From Hyaloperonospora brassicae (taxonomy: Eukaryota; Oomycota; Peronosporomycetes; Peronosporales; Peronosporaceae), in the NCBI GenBank assembly GCA_947650285.1, contig CANTFL010000981.1, forward strand, positions 1 through 64,000: a DNA stretch of 64,000 nucleotides, read 5' to 3'. The notes beneath the pieces were generated by a model that was not told the origin of the DNA, did not search any database, and was given only the letters and a program-made list of their open reading frames with translations. Position 1 is the first letter of the stretch. Each line of letters opens with the position of its first letter. A program made the position numbers and the translations under genes. Of the stretch, positions 42,057 through 52,349 are shown piece after piece.

Positions 42057-42332
42057 CAAGGAACGAATAAACGAGAGAGAGAGAGAGAGGTGAGGACCAT
42101 CGATCGTCATCACATCTCATCGTCCTCCATAGTGAGCTGCTCGCGCTTGTCGCTTCTGTTTCGGCTGCTGCTACTCGTACAGACTCAACAGCGTGTGCAT
42201 GTCTAGTAAATGGATGGGTCGGCTCGTCTTGAGTTATACGTGCGGGGTGTTTGTTGCGTGTCTCTGGACAACGTCCTGCTGCTGCTGCTGCTGCTATCGT
42301 TGAAGGTGTCGTGCGCTCCGGGTCAAACCGAC
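42057..42332. other. Convergent 3' spacer with GA and CTG microsatellites
   Basis: A GA run at about 42,074-42,090 and a CTG run at about 42,279-42,295 are the only features. Confidence 0.6.
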
Positions 42333-44070
42333 CTATTGCAACGGCGTGCAGAAGGGCTCGTTGTTGATGAACCGCCGCATCATATCCAATGCAGCTTCCG
42401 GCTGGTCTGTAGGCACGAGGTGCCCCGAGTTCAGTACAACGACGAAGCTCATGTTCCCAGCAGCCTTGACTAGCCCTGCGACGCGGCTGTCCACGCTCCA
42501 GGGCTGCCGCTTGGCCACGCGATATTTGGCCGTGTCCTTCCACGCGAGTCGATCGATGATGCGCCCTACGCCTAAGTTGTTGCAAACCGAGCCGTCCATG
42601 TTCCCAGCGTAGAAGAGGAACTTGTAGTTGTCCAGCAGGTCACGAAACACATCGATGGGCACGTCTAGCATCTCGTCCTGCAGCAAATGACGCGCAAGGG
42701 CCGGTGCCGATGGTGATGTGCCGTAGGCAGACCCGTCCACTGAGTTCCATAGTGTGCCCGGGGGCACGTTCAGTGCTCGACGCACGGCGTCGTCGTTGAA
42801 GAAACTAGACAGCACTGCGCTCAGGTCCGTGAATGCATTGCCTGACTGACGGATGTCATAAATATACGGGTTCCCCGCGGCCTCATAAATCTTCTCCGTG
42901 ACAGCTTGGCATACCCGAAAGGCATCCACGTCGCGACCTTGTCGGTGCAGTTCCTCGCATATGCTGATTTGTGCATTCGCGTCTTCGTACTGCTGCGAAT
43001 CGATCAACCCCAGCGCGATCGCAAAGTCCGGCACAGAGCGAGTCTGCAACACAGGCCACATGTCACCATTGCCAATGGCGACCCCCGTCAGATTGATCTC
43101 AACGTCGTCATCATCCAGTACGCCGCTATTCTTTACGTGGATGTAGTGCGAGATCGACGGAGCATATTTACCGGCGTACGATTCTCCGCATACATACAAC
43201 GGGTTGTGCTTGTACTCCGGGTGACGCTTGTAAAACGCTTGGAGTCCTCGGTAGAGTTGTTGCGATACCTCCTCCTGCGTATTCACATGCCCGGCCTCGT
43301 CGCGCACAGACGAGTAGCCTGTGCCTACTGGTTGGTCAAAGAAGAGCATGTGGCCAACGTTCGTCCACGAGTACTTATGCGGGATCAGCTTCCGTTCCTT
43401 CGTAAGACGATAAGGTCCCATTTCCGCAAGCAAGCCAGTCATCGACGATGCACCAGGTCCTCCATTGAGCCACAGGACCAAAGGCGTTCGCTCATCAACC
43501 TGCATGGACGCACGTGTCTCGAAGAACCAGTAGAACAACTTGCCCGCGTACGTGCTGTTGACGCCGACCAACCCGGCATACTGTTTCCACACACCACAGA
43601 CAACCAAGCCACGACCAACGACAGCATCACCCATGAGGTCAGCAAGCACGAACGGCCACAAATGGCACGGAGACAGCGCCAGCAGCTACAAAAGACACGC
43701 AGTGGCACGAGAAAGAACTGCCTCCAGTCCATTTCGACCGCTAAAGACGCACCTGTTTCTCTAACGGTGCTCCAAAGCCCGGTAGAAACAGCACCGCATC
43801 TTCAAATACACTGCTTTCATCGACTGTCGCTGCCAGCTGCACCCCGTCTGCTGCCCCCTGCACCGCCGTGAACAGCGTCGAGCCATGCATGAACGAGATG
43901 GCAATGGCCAATAGAACACCAGCAGCAGTCAACGTGCGGATCACGTGCCGCGTCGGTCGTGCAGCAAAGAGGTCCGTGTGGCCTTCGTGTCTGGCCGTCT
44001 GGGCCAGCTCTGCGTCTATGGAGGAGATGGTGGACGACGGCCATAGCGCCGTGTGCTCGTTGACCACCAT
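42333..44070 (-). CDS. Serine carboxypeptidase (S10) with N-terminal membrane anchor
   Basis: Two exons (44,070-43,753 and 43,580-42,333) join in phase 0 across a 172-bp GT-AG intron to give 521 residues. Residues 1-40 are polar and cytosol-like, followed by one hydrophobic segment (TLTAAGVLLAIAISF), then the lumenal enzyme. FLPGFGAPLEKQ joins YAGLVGVN across the splice, as expected for the family start. LWLNGGPGASSM is the oxyanion block, CGESYAGKY holds the nucleophile (about Ser240), GNMDGSVCN the Asp region and NSGHLVPTDQP the His. It removes C-terminal residues from peptides. The anchor suggests a Golgi, endosomal or vacuolar Kex1-like role rather than secretion. Confidence 0.9.
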
Positions 44071-44438
44071 AAGAAGGCGCTAAACGGGTCACGCAGTCAC
44101 TTTGTCAATTTGTATGGCAATGATCGTAAAGGATCGAGAACCTGTTGTTCCGAGCGCGTTTGCCTGCAGCTTCAAGTGAGCTGTTCAGGTCGGAAGCACT
44201 GCTACACCTGTTGTTGCCCTCTGTTTCGGGTTGGGATCTTTTTTGCGAGTGACAACGAACGACCCTGCGATGATAATCAGACCCGCGGCGGCTCTGTGGG
44301 CGATCCGATTCGAGAGGCATTCGGTTCTAGAGTCGATGGCTCGGGTCTCGTCGATGCCCGATCTCGAAACGATGCAAACGATTGCGAGAGGGTTATTCAC
44401 TGAAAGAGGGGATCGCGACTAGTTCTATTTTCACTCTG
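44071..44438. other. Intergenic spacer
   Basis: It lies upstream of the carboxypeptidase gene and downstream of the exosome gene. No supported feature. Confidence 0.6.
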
Positions 44439-45560
44439 CTACGTTGACGCGTCCACGAGCGTAGCCACTGCATTGGCGTTTTGCTTTGCGAACTGCATGC
44501 AGCGCTGCATCACAGTGGCTGCGACGATCGTACCGCCAGCTTTCTGCACGCTACAGAGCTGTCCCGCGGTCGTGTATGCGATGCTCAACACGGCACTGGA
44601 GAGATCTTCCTCTTCGCTCGTGGGATCGATCAGGACCGTCTTGTCCACGAACGCGAACGACGTCGCGTACGCACCAAACTGTACACGCAGTGGCATGGCG
44701 TCTCCCTCTGATGGACGTCACATAGACACACAAACACACAGAGAGGAATAGGCACAAACATGAGCGTCCTTCCGTCGCCATTGAGTCCAGCACGCTACTG
44801 ACAGTGACGTACGTACCTGGCACGATAGAGACGACATGATCGTCTTCGTTGATCGATGTGGCCGGCAGCTTCAGCGTCTTGAGCGCCGCCACAATCGACG
44901 TGAGCGCAGCGTCGAGAACGTTGCCGTCGTGGTCGATACAGAACACATCTACCATGAGTTTCCAGGCTGACTGACCCTTGACAATGCTCAGGTCCTCCAT
45001 CTCCACGACGCGCGAGCTGCAGCAGCGACATCGTTAGCAAAGGCCTCTGTCTCCACACACTGCAGTCATCAAGACCTGCTGCATCAACGCACCCAACGAC
45101 GATCCGCGTGAGCTGACTACCGATGCTCTGAGCCTCTTCCGACGGTCGACCGACCGAGAACCGGTTCGAGCACATGGGCGACAGATGCACCTGAATGGCT
45201 ACACACACACACATCCCAAAAAACAAAAAGCGGGTTAGATGATACCCTATCAATAGGGGTTTACAGCCACTGATTGATGTACCACACACCAACTTCTCCC
45301 TGGTCAGGCGTAGCGACGGCGGGAGTGCCCACTGCGAGTTTAATGGCCGTCAGTACGGACGTCTTGCCGAGCTTGACGAGACTGGAGCTGGCGGCCGTCT
45401 GGATCACGTTCGTCTGCAGCTGCAGAGCGCGCGTGGCCCCAATGGCGCGTCCGTCGACCCGCACGTTGCTGTCGAGACACTTGCGCGCATACTCTGCTGG
45501 GAACAGCTTCTTGAACGCGTGCGCGCTGAACGACAGCGTCTCGTGGTTGGCAGTCTCCAT
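44439..45560 (-). CDS. RRP43: Exosome RNase PH-like ring subunit RRP43 (EXOSC8)
   Basis: Four exons (45,560-45,290, 45,198-45,093, 45,016-44,817 and 44,707-44,439) with GT-AG introns join exactly into 281 residues, normal for this subunit. Landmarks are VRVDGR near residue 35, HLSPMCSNRFSVGRPSEEAQ across exon 2, DVFCIDHDGNVLDAA and ALKTLKLPAT in exon 3, and FAFVDKTVLIDPTSEEED in exon 4. The protein forms part of the inactive six-member ring of the RNA exosome, which processes and degrades RNA in nucleus and cytosol. RRP43 is favoured over RRP42/45 because of length and the MCSNRF-EEAQ block. Confidence 0.88.
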
Positions 45561-45597
45561 TTGGACCGTCAGGAGAAGGAGATGTGGGTAAACCGGT

Positions 45598-45745
45598 AGC
45601 GATAGAGATAGAGATAGAGATAGAGATAGCGATAGATGGCGATATGTGAAGATAAAGATAGAAAGAGGTAGATGGATAGATAGATAGATACATACATAGA
45701 TAGGGATGTGAAAACAGATGGCGACAATTAGAGATAGAGATAGAT
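45598..45745. repeat. GATAGA/GATA microsatellite
   Basis: Runs of GATAGA, then imperfect GATG/GATA units, occur close to the 5' end of RRP43. Confidence 0.85.
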
Positions 45746-46276
45746 AAGTAGAAAGCGGGTTGCAACGGGGCTGTTGGATGTTGAGGCATTCGCTTACTCA
45801 ACGACGACGCATAGATAGCTTTCGGCTTCGATGTTTATCTTAATACTTTTACGATGTATTCCTGATGGTAATCGCGTGGCGCCAGCGGGAAGCGCATTCC
45901 TCGGACATTGTTTTGCAATCGTCACATTTTATCACGAGCTTGGTCTTGCAACACAGTGTTTGGCCGGATAGTTGACCCTACAAAGGCAGAAAGGTGCGTT
46001 TGTGACGGCAAATTAGCGCCAGGAGAATCCAAGGCCAAGGACCAGCAAGGTCAAAGCATTGACGCTTCTCTGCTTACGCTCGAAGAACTAAAAAGACGAT
46101 CAGCGCCGGTATCTTAGGACAAAGCACAAATGCATGTGAGTGTAGCGTTTCAGCTTGACTTTCTTTCGACGCCTGCAGCTGGCCCAGTGTGTTGTTCGAG
46201 TTGGCAATGAAGACATCGAAACCAGCAGCTTGTTTGTTCAGCAAAGTGATATCAGTGTTTGCTGCTGTCGGAATCT

Positions 46277-46302
46277 GCCAAGTACTTGGCCAAGTACTTG
46301 GC
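46277..46302. repeat. Doubled 14-bp palindrome
   Basis: GCCAAGTACTTGGC occurs twice, overlapping by two bases (46,277-46,290 and 46,289-46,302). It could be a dimeric factor site in this divergent promoter region; that is inference. Confidence 0.6.
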
Positions 46303-46605
46303 AACGGATGCCATCGTCGTCAATCTTAGCATACACTAGCGAGGCCTCGACACAACGGGAACACTCCGTCGCGCTTTTTAGTATCGACCGACGACAACCA
46401 GACACCACGAGTGCTTTCTACATACATCGATGAAAAATCGATAGGGCTCCATCGATCACGGCATCGATAGAGCAGCAGCAGGCACCGTCCATCTCGCAAA
46501 ATAGCGTGCCCCAACGCGGCGTCCCACCTCCGATCCACTACCGATGCTTCTAAAAAACCTCACCCCTCGCACGCGTATACAACTAACTGTCCAACGCGTT
46601 TGACT

Positions 46606-46653
46606 CGACCGACCAGTTGTCCGACCGACCGATTGTCCGACCGACCACTTGAC
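46606..46653. repeat. Three tandem 16-bp repeats before the kinase start
   Basis: Units begin CGACCGACC and end in TTGTC or TTGAC. They end 22 bp before ATG 46,676, so they lie in the 5' leader or core promoter. Confidence 0.7.
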
Positions 46654-46675
46654 CGTCAGATTTCCGTCCGCTCGG

Positions 46676-49267
46676 ATGCCGCCCAAGACGTCGCGCGGCC
46701 GCTCCCGCGCACAGGCGCCCGCGGACAAACGCCCGCGCGTGCAGTCGCCGCCTCGCGCTGCACAGTCCATAGCAGACGCTGCCCACGTCCTCACGACGGC
46801 TGCGGCCGCGTGGAGCGCGTCGAACGACCGCTATCTGCGCCGCAAGAAGCGCGAGCAGCTGCACGAAATGAGCGCGTTCCAAGCCATACGAAGGGCAGCA
46901 GGTACGTGTACAGAGACGGAACTGCACGAGGGAGCAGACGAGACGGCTGTCGTCGCGTGGCAGCGGTCGCCGATGCCGGCGAGCGCAGCAACAGAGCGGC
47001 CGACAGCACTGGACCCGGTCGCGCTCGAGGAAGTGGACGACGGCGGTCGTACACGTGACGGCGTGCGGACACAAGAACCGGCAGAATTGGACGACGCGGC
47101 TGCGTCGCTGTCGCCCGACTGGCGCGCGTCGATGCAGTCGCCCGTTGAGAGCCCAACGAGGCCGACGATCGATTGCCACATGGCGGCAATGGACCCCGCG
47201 CGGGACAAGAGCGCAGCTACTGTCGCCAGGTCGATACAGAAGACAAAGCAGGTGGCTCGAGGGATCGCACAGAGCAGTTCGTCGGCGTCGACGCGCAAGC
47301 GCATGATCTCGTTCTCGCCCGACTGCTCGCCACGGGAAGCAGACGAAGCGCTGGCGCTGAAGAAACTGGCAAAGAACATTAAGACCAATGAAAAGCTGCA
47401 GCAGCGGCTGGAGGCGCCAACGCCGGTGAAGTCGCCTGCGCTCTTGTGGACCTCGTCTCCTGCACCAGCAGCAGCATCTCAGACACGACGTTCGATGAGT
47501 TTTACGAGTCCACTGGCTCGACGGCCCATGACGTTCCAGAGTCCTGTGCGACGGCAGATGGCGACGTTCACGAGCCCGTTGTCGCAACGACCGGTGTTCC
47601 AAAGTCCCTGTGCTGCAGTGTCGTGCTCACCTTCGTTCAGCCGAACGGAAGAGATTGACTACAAGCCGATTGAAGACGATCGAAGGGAAGAGACGGGTAT
47701 GCCGTTGGCAGAGACATTGGCTCCTGGTCCTAGCCTTGTAGCTAATGCTGTCGTAAAGGAAGAAGCGGTACAGACAGTTGCGGCCGGCAAGCACGGTCGC
47801 ACTACGGAAGACGAGGATGCAATGCTCGTACACTCACAAGATGAGGCGGGCCTCTCTCAAGAGTCTGCACGAGTCATTGCCGACGCGCTCACACCTTTGT
47901 CGCAAGAAAGCTGTGCAAGCAACGCGTTTCAGATCGAAGCAGACACGACATTAGCTGACGCGAGCATGTCGTCCAGTGCGTTCACAAGCACTTCAGTGAT
48001 TGGAGACGTTGGCTTATTTAATTGCGAGACGGACGTAGAGTACACAGGTGGAGTGTACGGTGAAGGAACCGACGGGAAGGTCACAGCTGCTGTGATCAAC
48101 GGGCAGAAGATCGCACTGAAGCGCGCCAAGCCGCATGATGGGTTTCCTGAGCGCGAAGCGAAACACCGCGCAGCACTCGAGCTGCACTATTTACGCCGAG
48201 TGCGTCATATGAAGGGCTTTTTACGATGTCTTGGTTTGTGTGATGCCATCGAGCACACTTGCATCGCGCTAGAGGTGATGGACTGCAAGCTGAGCGATTA
48301 TTTACGACGATATGGCGTGAACTCGGGCGGGTCGAAGCACCGTCGATATACGTTGTCGTTTGATGACACGAAGGCGATGCTCAAGCAAATTTGTTTGCCT
48401 ATGATTACTCTCCATGAAGATATAAACGTCGCTCACGGCGATTTGGCTTGTCGGAACATTCTCATGCGCACGCCTCCAGAAGGATATGAGCAGAGTTGGG
48501 AGCCCGACATCAAGCTTTCCGACTTCGGTCGTATCAAGCTTCCGTCGGACGAGCCCAAGGTACTAGACAGCTCGTTCAGCTTTCACAAGAATTGCGATGT
48601 TGGTGCGTTTGGGCGAGAGATCTTGTACCGGCTGTTGGTTGGAGAGATTGTCCCGAAAGAGTGTGTGGAGACGCGTAGCTTGCACAAGCTGCTGCAAGAC
48701 GTCATCGTGATGCAGGTGCCTGACGCCGCAAAGGCTCGGCTTGGCCCGTACTTGGGGTTGTTCATGCGCTGCACAGCTTGGGGGGTGCGTCCGACGTTCC
48801 GTCAAATCTATGAGCATCTGGACGATCTGGAGCACTTTGACACGGCCGAGAATGGCCTGTTTCCGCTCAAACCGACAGGCAGCACGGACGCAACTTTCAT
48901 GTCGCCCGTTGCTGATGGCATGCGTCACAAAAGCGCGACATCCGGCACCTCGAGAGCACACAAGCGCGATACCCCGACGGGCTCTAGCCACCGTCTTTTG
49001 GGACCGAAGTCGAGAGTGCCGCCTTCTAGGAGCTACATCGAAGCAAATGCTCCATGTCCAAACAAGCCTGTGAACTGGTTGAAAACACGATCGGTAGCAG
49101 TTCAGCGAACGGTTGCGCAAGCGCTGACGCCAATCGCTCACCCCGCATTGATCAAGCAAAAGAAAAAGACACCACCGTCGGCTGGTGCAGGCGCGTCGCG
49201 GCGGTCTCTTCAGATTCTCAACCAGATCCAACACAGAACGACCGAAAAGGGCCGCAAGTCGACCTGA
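46676..49267 (+). CDS. Atypical protein kinase with long SP-rich N-terminus
   Basis: An intronless frame of 863 residues is read from ATG 46,676 (MPPKTSRGRSRAQ). Residues 1-450 are disordered, with many Ser-Pro sites, including a repeated FTSPL/FQSPV block near residues 270-320. The kinase domain spans about 450-730: GEGTDGKV (glycine loop), IALKRAK (lysine), HGDLACRNIL (catalytic loop) and SDFGRIKL (DFG). The activation segment lacks a recognisable APE, and CDVGAFGREI replaces the usual D-x-W-S-x-G. The SP cluster suggests regulation by proline-directed kinases, perhaps in the cell cycle. Subfamily not recognised. Confidence 0.8.
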   Translation: MPPKTSRGRSRAQAPADKRPRVQSPPRAAQSIADAAHVLTTAAAAWSASNDRYLRRKKREQLHEMSAFQAIRRAAGTCTETELHEGADETAVVAWQRSPMPASAATERPTALDPVALEEVDDGGRTRDGVRTQEPAELDDAAASLSPDWRASMQSPVESPTRPTIDCHMAAMDPARDKSAATVARSIQKTKQVARGIAQSSSSASTRKRMISFSPDCSPREADEALALKKLAKNIKTNEKLQQRLEAPTPVKSPALLWTSSPAPAAASQTRRSMSFTSPLARRPMTFQSPVRRQMATFTSPLSQRPVFQSPCAAVSCSPSFSRTEEIDYKPIEDDRREETGMPLAETLAPGPSLVANAVVKEEAVQTVAAGKHGRTTEDEDAMLVHSQDEAGLSQESARVIADALTPLSQESCASNAFQIEADTTLADASMSSSAFTSTSVIGDVGLFNCETDVEYTGGVYGEGTDGKVTAAVINGQKIALKRAKPHDGFPEREAKHRAALELHYLRRVRHMKGFLRCLGLCDAIEHTCIALEVMDCKLSDYLRRYGVNSGGSKHRRYTLSFDDTKAMLKQICLPMITLHEDINVAHGDLACRNILMRTPPEGYEQSWEPDIKLSDFGRIKLPSDEPKVLDSSFSFHKNCDVGAFGREILYRLLVGEIVPKECVETRSLHKLLQDVIVMQVPDAAKARLGPYLGLFMRCTAWGVRPTFRQIYEHLDDLEHFDTAENGLFPLKPTGSTDATFMSPVADGMRHKSATSGTSRAHKRDTPTGSSHRLLGPKSRVPPSRSYIEANAPCPNKPVNWLKTRSVAVQRTVAQALTPIAHPALIKQKKKTPPSAGAGASRRSLQILNQIQHRTTEKGRKST

Positions 49268-49817
49268 GCAACTGATTGAACGAAGCCCCTGGCGACGGCG
49301 ATCGCGTGCAGGGCAACTTGACAGCAACTCGTCGATTTCAGTATCGTTGACGTAACAAGACATGGCACATGCCGCGTGTAAGTCGTGCCCTTGCAAGTGG
49401 TCGCGGATGATGATGCGCTGGTATGAAACTCTCTGACAAAGTGTTGTTGCGGTTCAGACTCATTGGATGATGCACGACCAGTGGAATCCTTCGGTCCAAG
49501 CGGCGCGTACGTCCAGGGCGGCTTTGGTTTGGGAATGCCAACGAGCGGACGACAAGACGGCGTGTTGATCGGCTACTAGACGGACCTGGTGGTCTTCAGG
49601 GACGACGAGGTCGAACCGCAGTGTGCAGCCGCTTGTGGTCGTTCCCCGAGCGCTGGACGGACCCCTTTGTGGTATTCACTCGGCAGAACCGCTCGAGGGA
49701 ACGAACATGCGAGTCACTCGCGTTACGCTCATACTTAGTTTGTCTACAACCCAACATGAATCGCCACTACACTTACGCACTTGTCGATGCACTCGTCGCC
49801 CACTGGCATCGCGACCG
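49268..49817. other. Convergent intergenic spacer
   Basis: Only short overlapping frames without domains are visible. Confidence 0.55.
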
Positions 49818-50720
49818 CTACTTCTGCTGCTCTTTCGTCGCCGTCGAGTTCCGCTTGCCGCCCGCCGCTGCCTGAATCGCGCTAGTGTCCGACCTCGCTC
49901 TCGCCTTGGCGGCTTCACGCTCCGCCCTCTCCTGCTCCTTAATCTTCCGCCACACTTTCTTCTGCGCCTCTCGCTTGGCCCGACGCTCGGCTTGTGCCTT
50001 GTGGCGAGCTTCGGCCTGTGCCTCCCGCTGAGACTTTGGAAGGCGGTAAGAAGCATCTTTGTCGTCGTCGTCGTCATCATCGTCTCCGTCGTCGTCTCCG
50101 TCGTCGTTGTTTTTCTTGCTGCGCTTGTGCGGTGCATCTTTTCGAGTCGCATCGCCGTCTTCCGGAGACAAATCGACCTCGCGAGAGAACGGGTCGCGAC
50201 TGCGACTGTCCCTCTTCTTCTCCGTCTCCTTCTCCTCGGATGCAGCTGATCGGTTCCCAGTCTTACTAGTCGTGCCGACCTCGGTCTCGTCACGTGACGA
50301 AGCACCAGAGCTCGTGCTTTCTCCCTTCCTTCGGGAAAACACGTCTCTCGTTGCTGTTCCAGAGTTGGTACCAGCTGACGCGTTCGTCTTTGCTTTGTCG
50401 TCTCTGCGCGAAAGCGCGACCGCTTCTTTCGCACCTTTCTTCGGAGCAGCACCACTGTTTCTCGTGTGGTCCTCGCCGTCGTCGCCGTCGTTGTCGTTGT
50501 CGTCGTCGCCGTCGTCGTCGTTGGTTCCGAGGGTGTCCAAGTCTGCAAGCGCAAACGACTTTGGTTTCGTCGATTCCCTCGACGTGGGCAGTGAGGCAGA
50601 GGTCGTGCTCGTCGACCGCATCTCGACGAGCTTCCGGGACACGACCCGAGCGTCCAGAATCGAGACGCCCATGGCCAAGGCAGCAAAAACCACAGCTCTT
50701 AGCGCGTTGCGAGCGACCAT
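49818..50720 (-). CDS. Putative secreted, highly charged protein
   Basis: The frame from ATG 50,720 gives 300 residues. It begins MVARNALRAVVFAALAMGVS, a plausible signal peptide with cleavage near residue 25. The remainder alternates Asp-rich runs (GDDDGDDDDDDDD near the middle), Ser/Thr/Lys-rich stretches and a C-terminal Arg/Ala/Glu/Gln coiled-coil-like helix. No RxLR or Crinkler motif is visible. The low-complexity make-up makes function unassignable. It could be a secreted protein or a nuclear/nucleolar charged protein with a misleading N-terminus. The opposite strand also shows a long frame, which I take as a shadow of the GAC/GAT runs. Confidence 0.55.
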   Translation of the reverse strand: MVARNALRAVVFAALAMGVSILDARVVSRKLVEMRSTSTTSASLPTSRESTKPKSFALADLDTLGTNDDDGDDDNDNDGDDGEDHTRNSGAAPKKGAKEAVALSRRDDKAKTNASAGTNSGTATRDVFSRRKGESTSSGASSRDETEVGTTSKTGNRSAASEEKETEKKRDSRSRDPFSREVDLSPEDGDATRKDAPHKRSKKNNDDGDDDGDDDDDDDDKDASYRLPKSQREAQAEARHKAQAERRAKREAQKKVWRKIKEQERAEREAAKARARSDTSAIQAAAGGKRNSTATKEQQK

Positions 50721-52040
50721 GTGCGCATGGACGTGGCAACGTCCGAAAGGAGAGACACTCGAGTCACTTGCAAAGTGGCGATGGTGCTGCTGCTGCTGCT
50801 GGAATGCCGCGCAAAACAACAAGTGCGCACGAGGAACGGGGGGACTGAGGAACTGACTGCCACGAGCTGCGCACTAAAAAGAGAGCGTGGGGTCGCGTGC
50901 ATTAGGAACGGGGGCTCCACAAACACGGGGCGTGTGCAATACGTGATCAACGTGGCGACGCGGGCCAGCAGATTGTGGATAAGGAGAGCCAACCGGTTGT
51001 TACATTGGCAAAGGGTCCACTGGGCCAGAGGAGACCGGCGATGGGCACGTCACTCGCTCTCCCCAGTGCTTTGGAGGACCGAACGCTCGCGAGTCTCATC
51101 GCGCAGTGTCTCCAGCGCTCTTCGTTCAACGAACGTCTCACGACCGCGCGGCGCTACTACGCCACTTTTTCGCTCGCACCAATTTTTTTCGGCAAACGGT
51201 TCGGCAGTGAGCAGTGCATAGGCGCTTTGCCATCGAGAAGAGACGTGTTCGAGCGCCTTTTGCTTTATCGCACAGCTTTCGGTAGTCGCAGCTGGCGTCA
51301 GTCCGAGTCGGCAGACACTCGAGCGGTTGTCAACGACGTTTTCCCGGAAGGTGTCGAGCGACTCGAGGACCCGAGTTTGAAGCTGAGACGTCTGTAGAGG
51401 TCGAGGCAATAAGTCGAGGGACGACGAACTCAGCTTTACAAGTCTCGTGGAGCACCTGAGCTTTGGTTGGGCTGGTAGGTCGGGTCTCTGCTACACTTTC
51501 CTCGCGGTGCGTGAGCTGGAAAAGACGGCGCCAACGCGAATCTGCGAAGGCACTTGTCAAATCCTTTCGACGCAGCACCGACTCAGGGTATGGAGCAAGC
51601 GAGCGCAAGTCGCACGCGTTGCGCGAACGCATTTACGGTACGGTCGATACGCCGAGAGGTCGTTGATGGGAACATGAAGAACACACAGCACTGTCGATGT
51701 CACTTACGACGACGTGTCGATTTGGCCAAGTGTGTTGTCTGACGTCAGTACGCGTACATGTTGGGCGCTAGCAGTCGCTGGATGCGAGCCATCATGACAA
51801 CGCACTCAGTCCTGTAGTGCTCCTGCGTGGCAGCAAAAAAGCGCGGACGGCGGATATCATGCGAGATAACACTCGCTGCATCGTGGAACCTGTAGGCATA
51901 TGTGCCCAACCGGTAGTACGCATCTCTAGGATCGGGAGAGGTGGCATGCCATGATCCAGTTGCGCTGTAAAGACGAGCGAGTCGCCATGGCGACAACACG
52001 CACGTGAGCCTGTGCTTTGGGAGTCCTTGACATCGTGCTG

Positions 52041-52349
52041 ATGGTTTCAATGGCAGCAGTACTGGTGCTACTAGTCACTGCGGAAGCGAATGTTGCTGCC
52101 ATCTACTCTAAGCATAATCCGGACATGGCTGGACAGGTGGGGAGTCCAGGGCCCTGCTGCACGAAACCGACCGACCTGCTGGACCAGGAGGTCTCGAGCC
52201 CAGCTCGATCTAGTATAAGCTGGCGTCGGAACGAACACGTCGATGCTCGTGTAGCTCAGTTCTCGCGTCGTGCAGCAGTTTGTTGTTGTTCCCGCCATTG
52301 GGGCATCCTCCAGGTCGGGTGGAATAGTCCGGGCGGATGGAACGCCTAG
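52041..52349 (+). CDS. Possible small secreted protein (weak)
   Basis: A frame of 102 residues opens MVSMAAVLVLLVTAEANVAA, which reads as a signal peptide. The rest is Arg/Ser/Cys-rich without a known motif. There is no independent support, and it may be a chance frame in a gene-poor stretch. Confidence 0.2.
   Translation: MVSMAAVLVLLVTAEANVAAIYSKHNPDMAGQVGSPGPCCTKPTDLLDQEVSSPARSSISWRRNEHVDARVAQFSRRAAVCCCSRHWGILQVGWNSPGGWNA

Larger units (their letters stand above)
45561..46675. other. Divergent intergenic region between RRP43 and kinase genes
   Basis: It contains a GATA/GAGATA microsatellite, a doubled palindrome at 46,277-46,302 and a 3 x 16-bp tandem repeat just before the kinase ATG. 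No coding feature is supported. Confidence 0.6.

Noticed and set aside
42906..43871. 321-codon plus-strand frame
   Set aside because: It is antisense to the carboxypeptidase exon 2, which has a full catalytic triad.
46583..47602. 339-codon minus-strand Arg/Cys-rich frame
   Set aside because: It is a shadow of the GC-rich N-terminal part of the kinase gene.
50059..50856. 265-codon plus-strand Ser-rich frame
   Set aside because: It arises from TCG/TCC runs opposite the Asp-rich protein and has no leader or domain.
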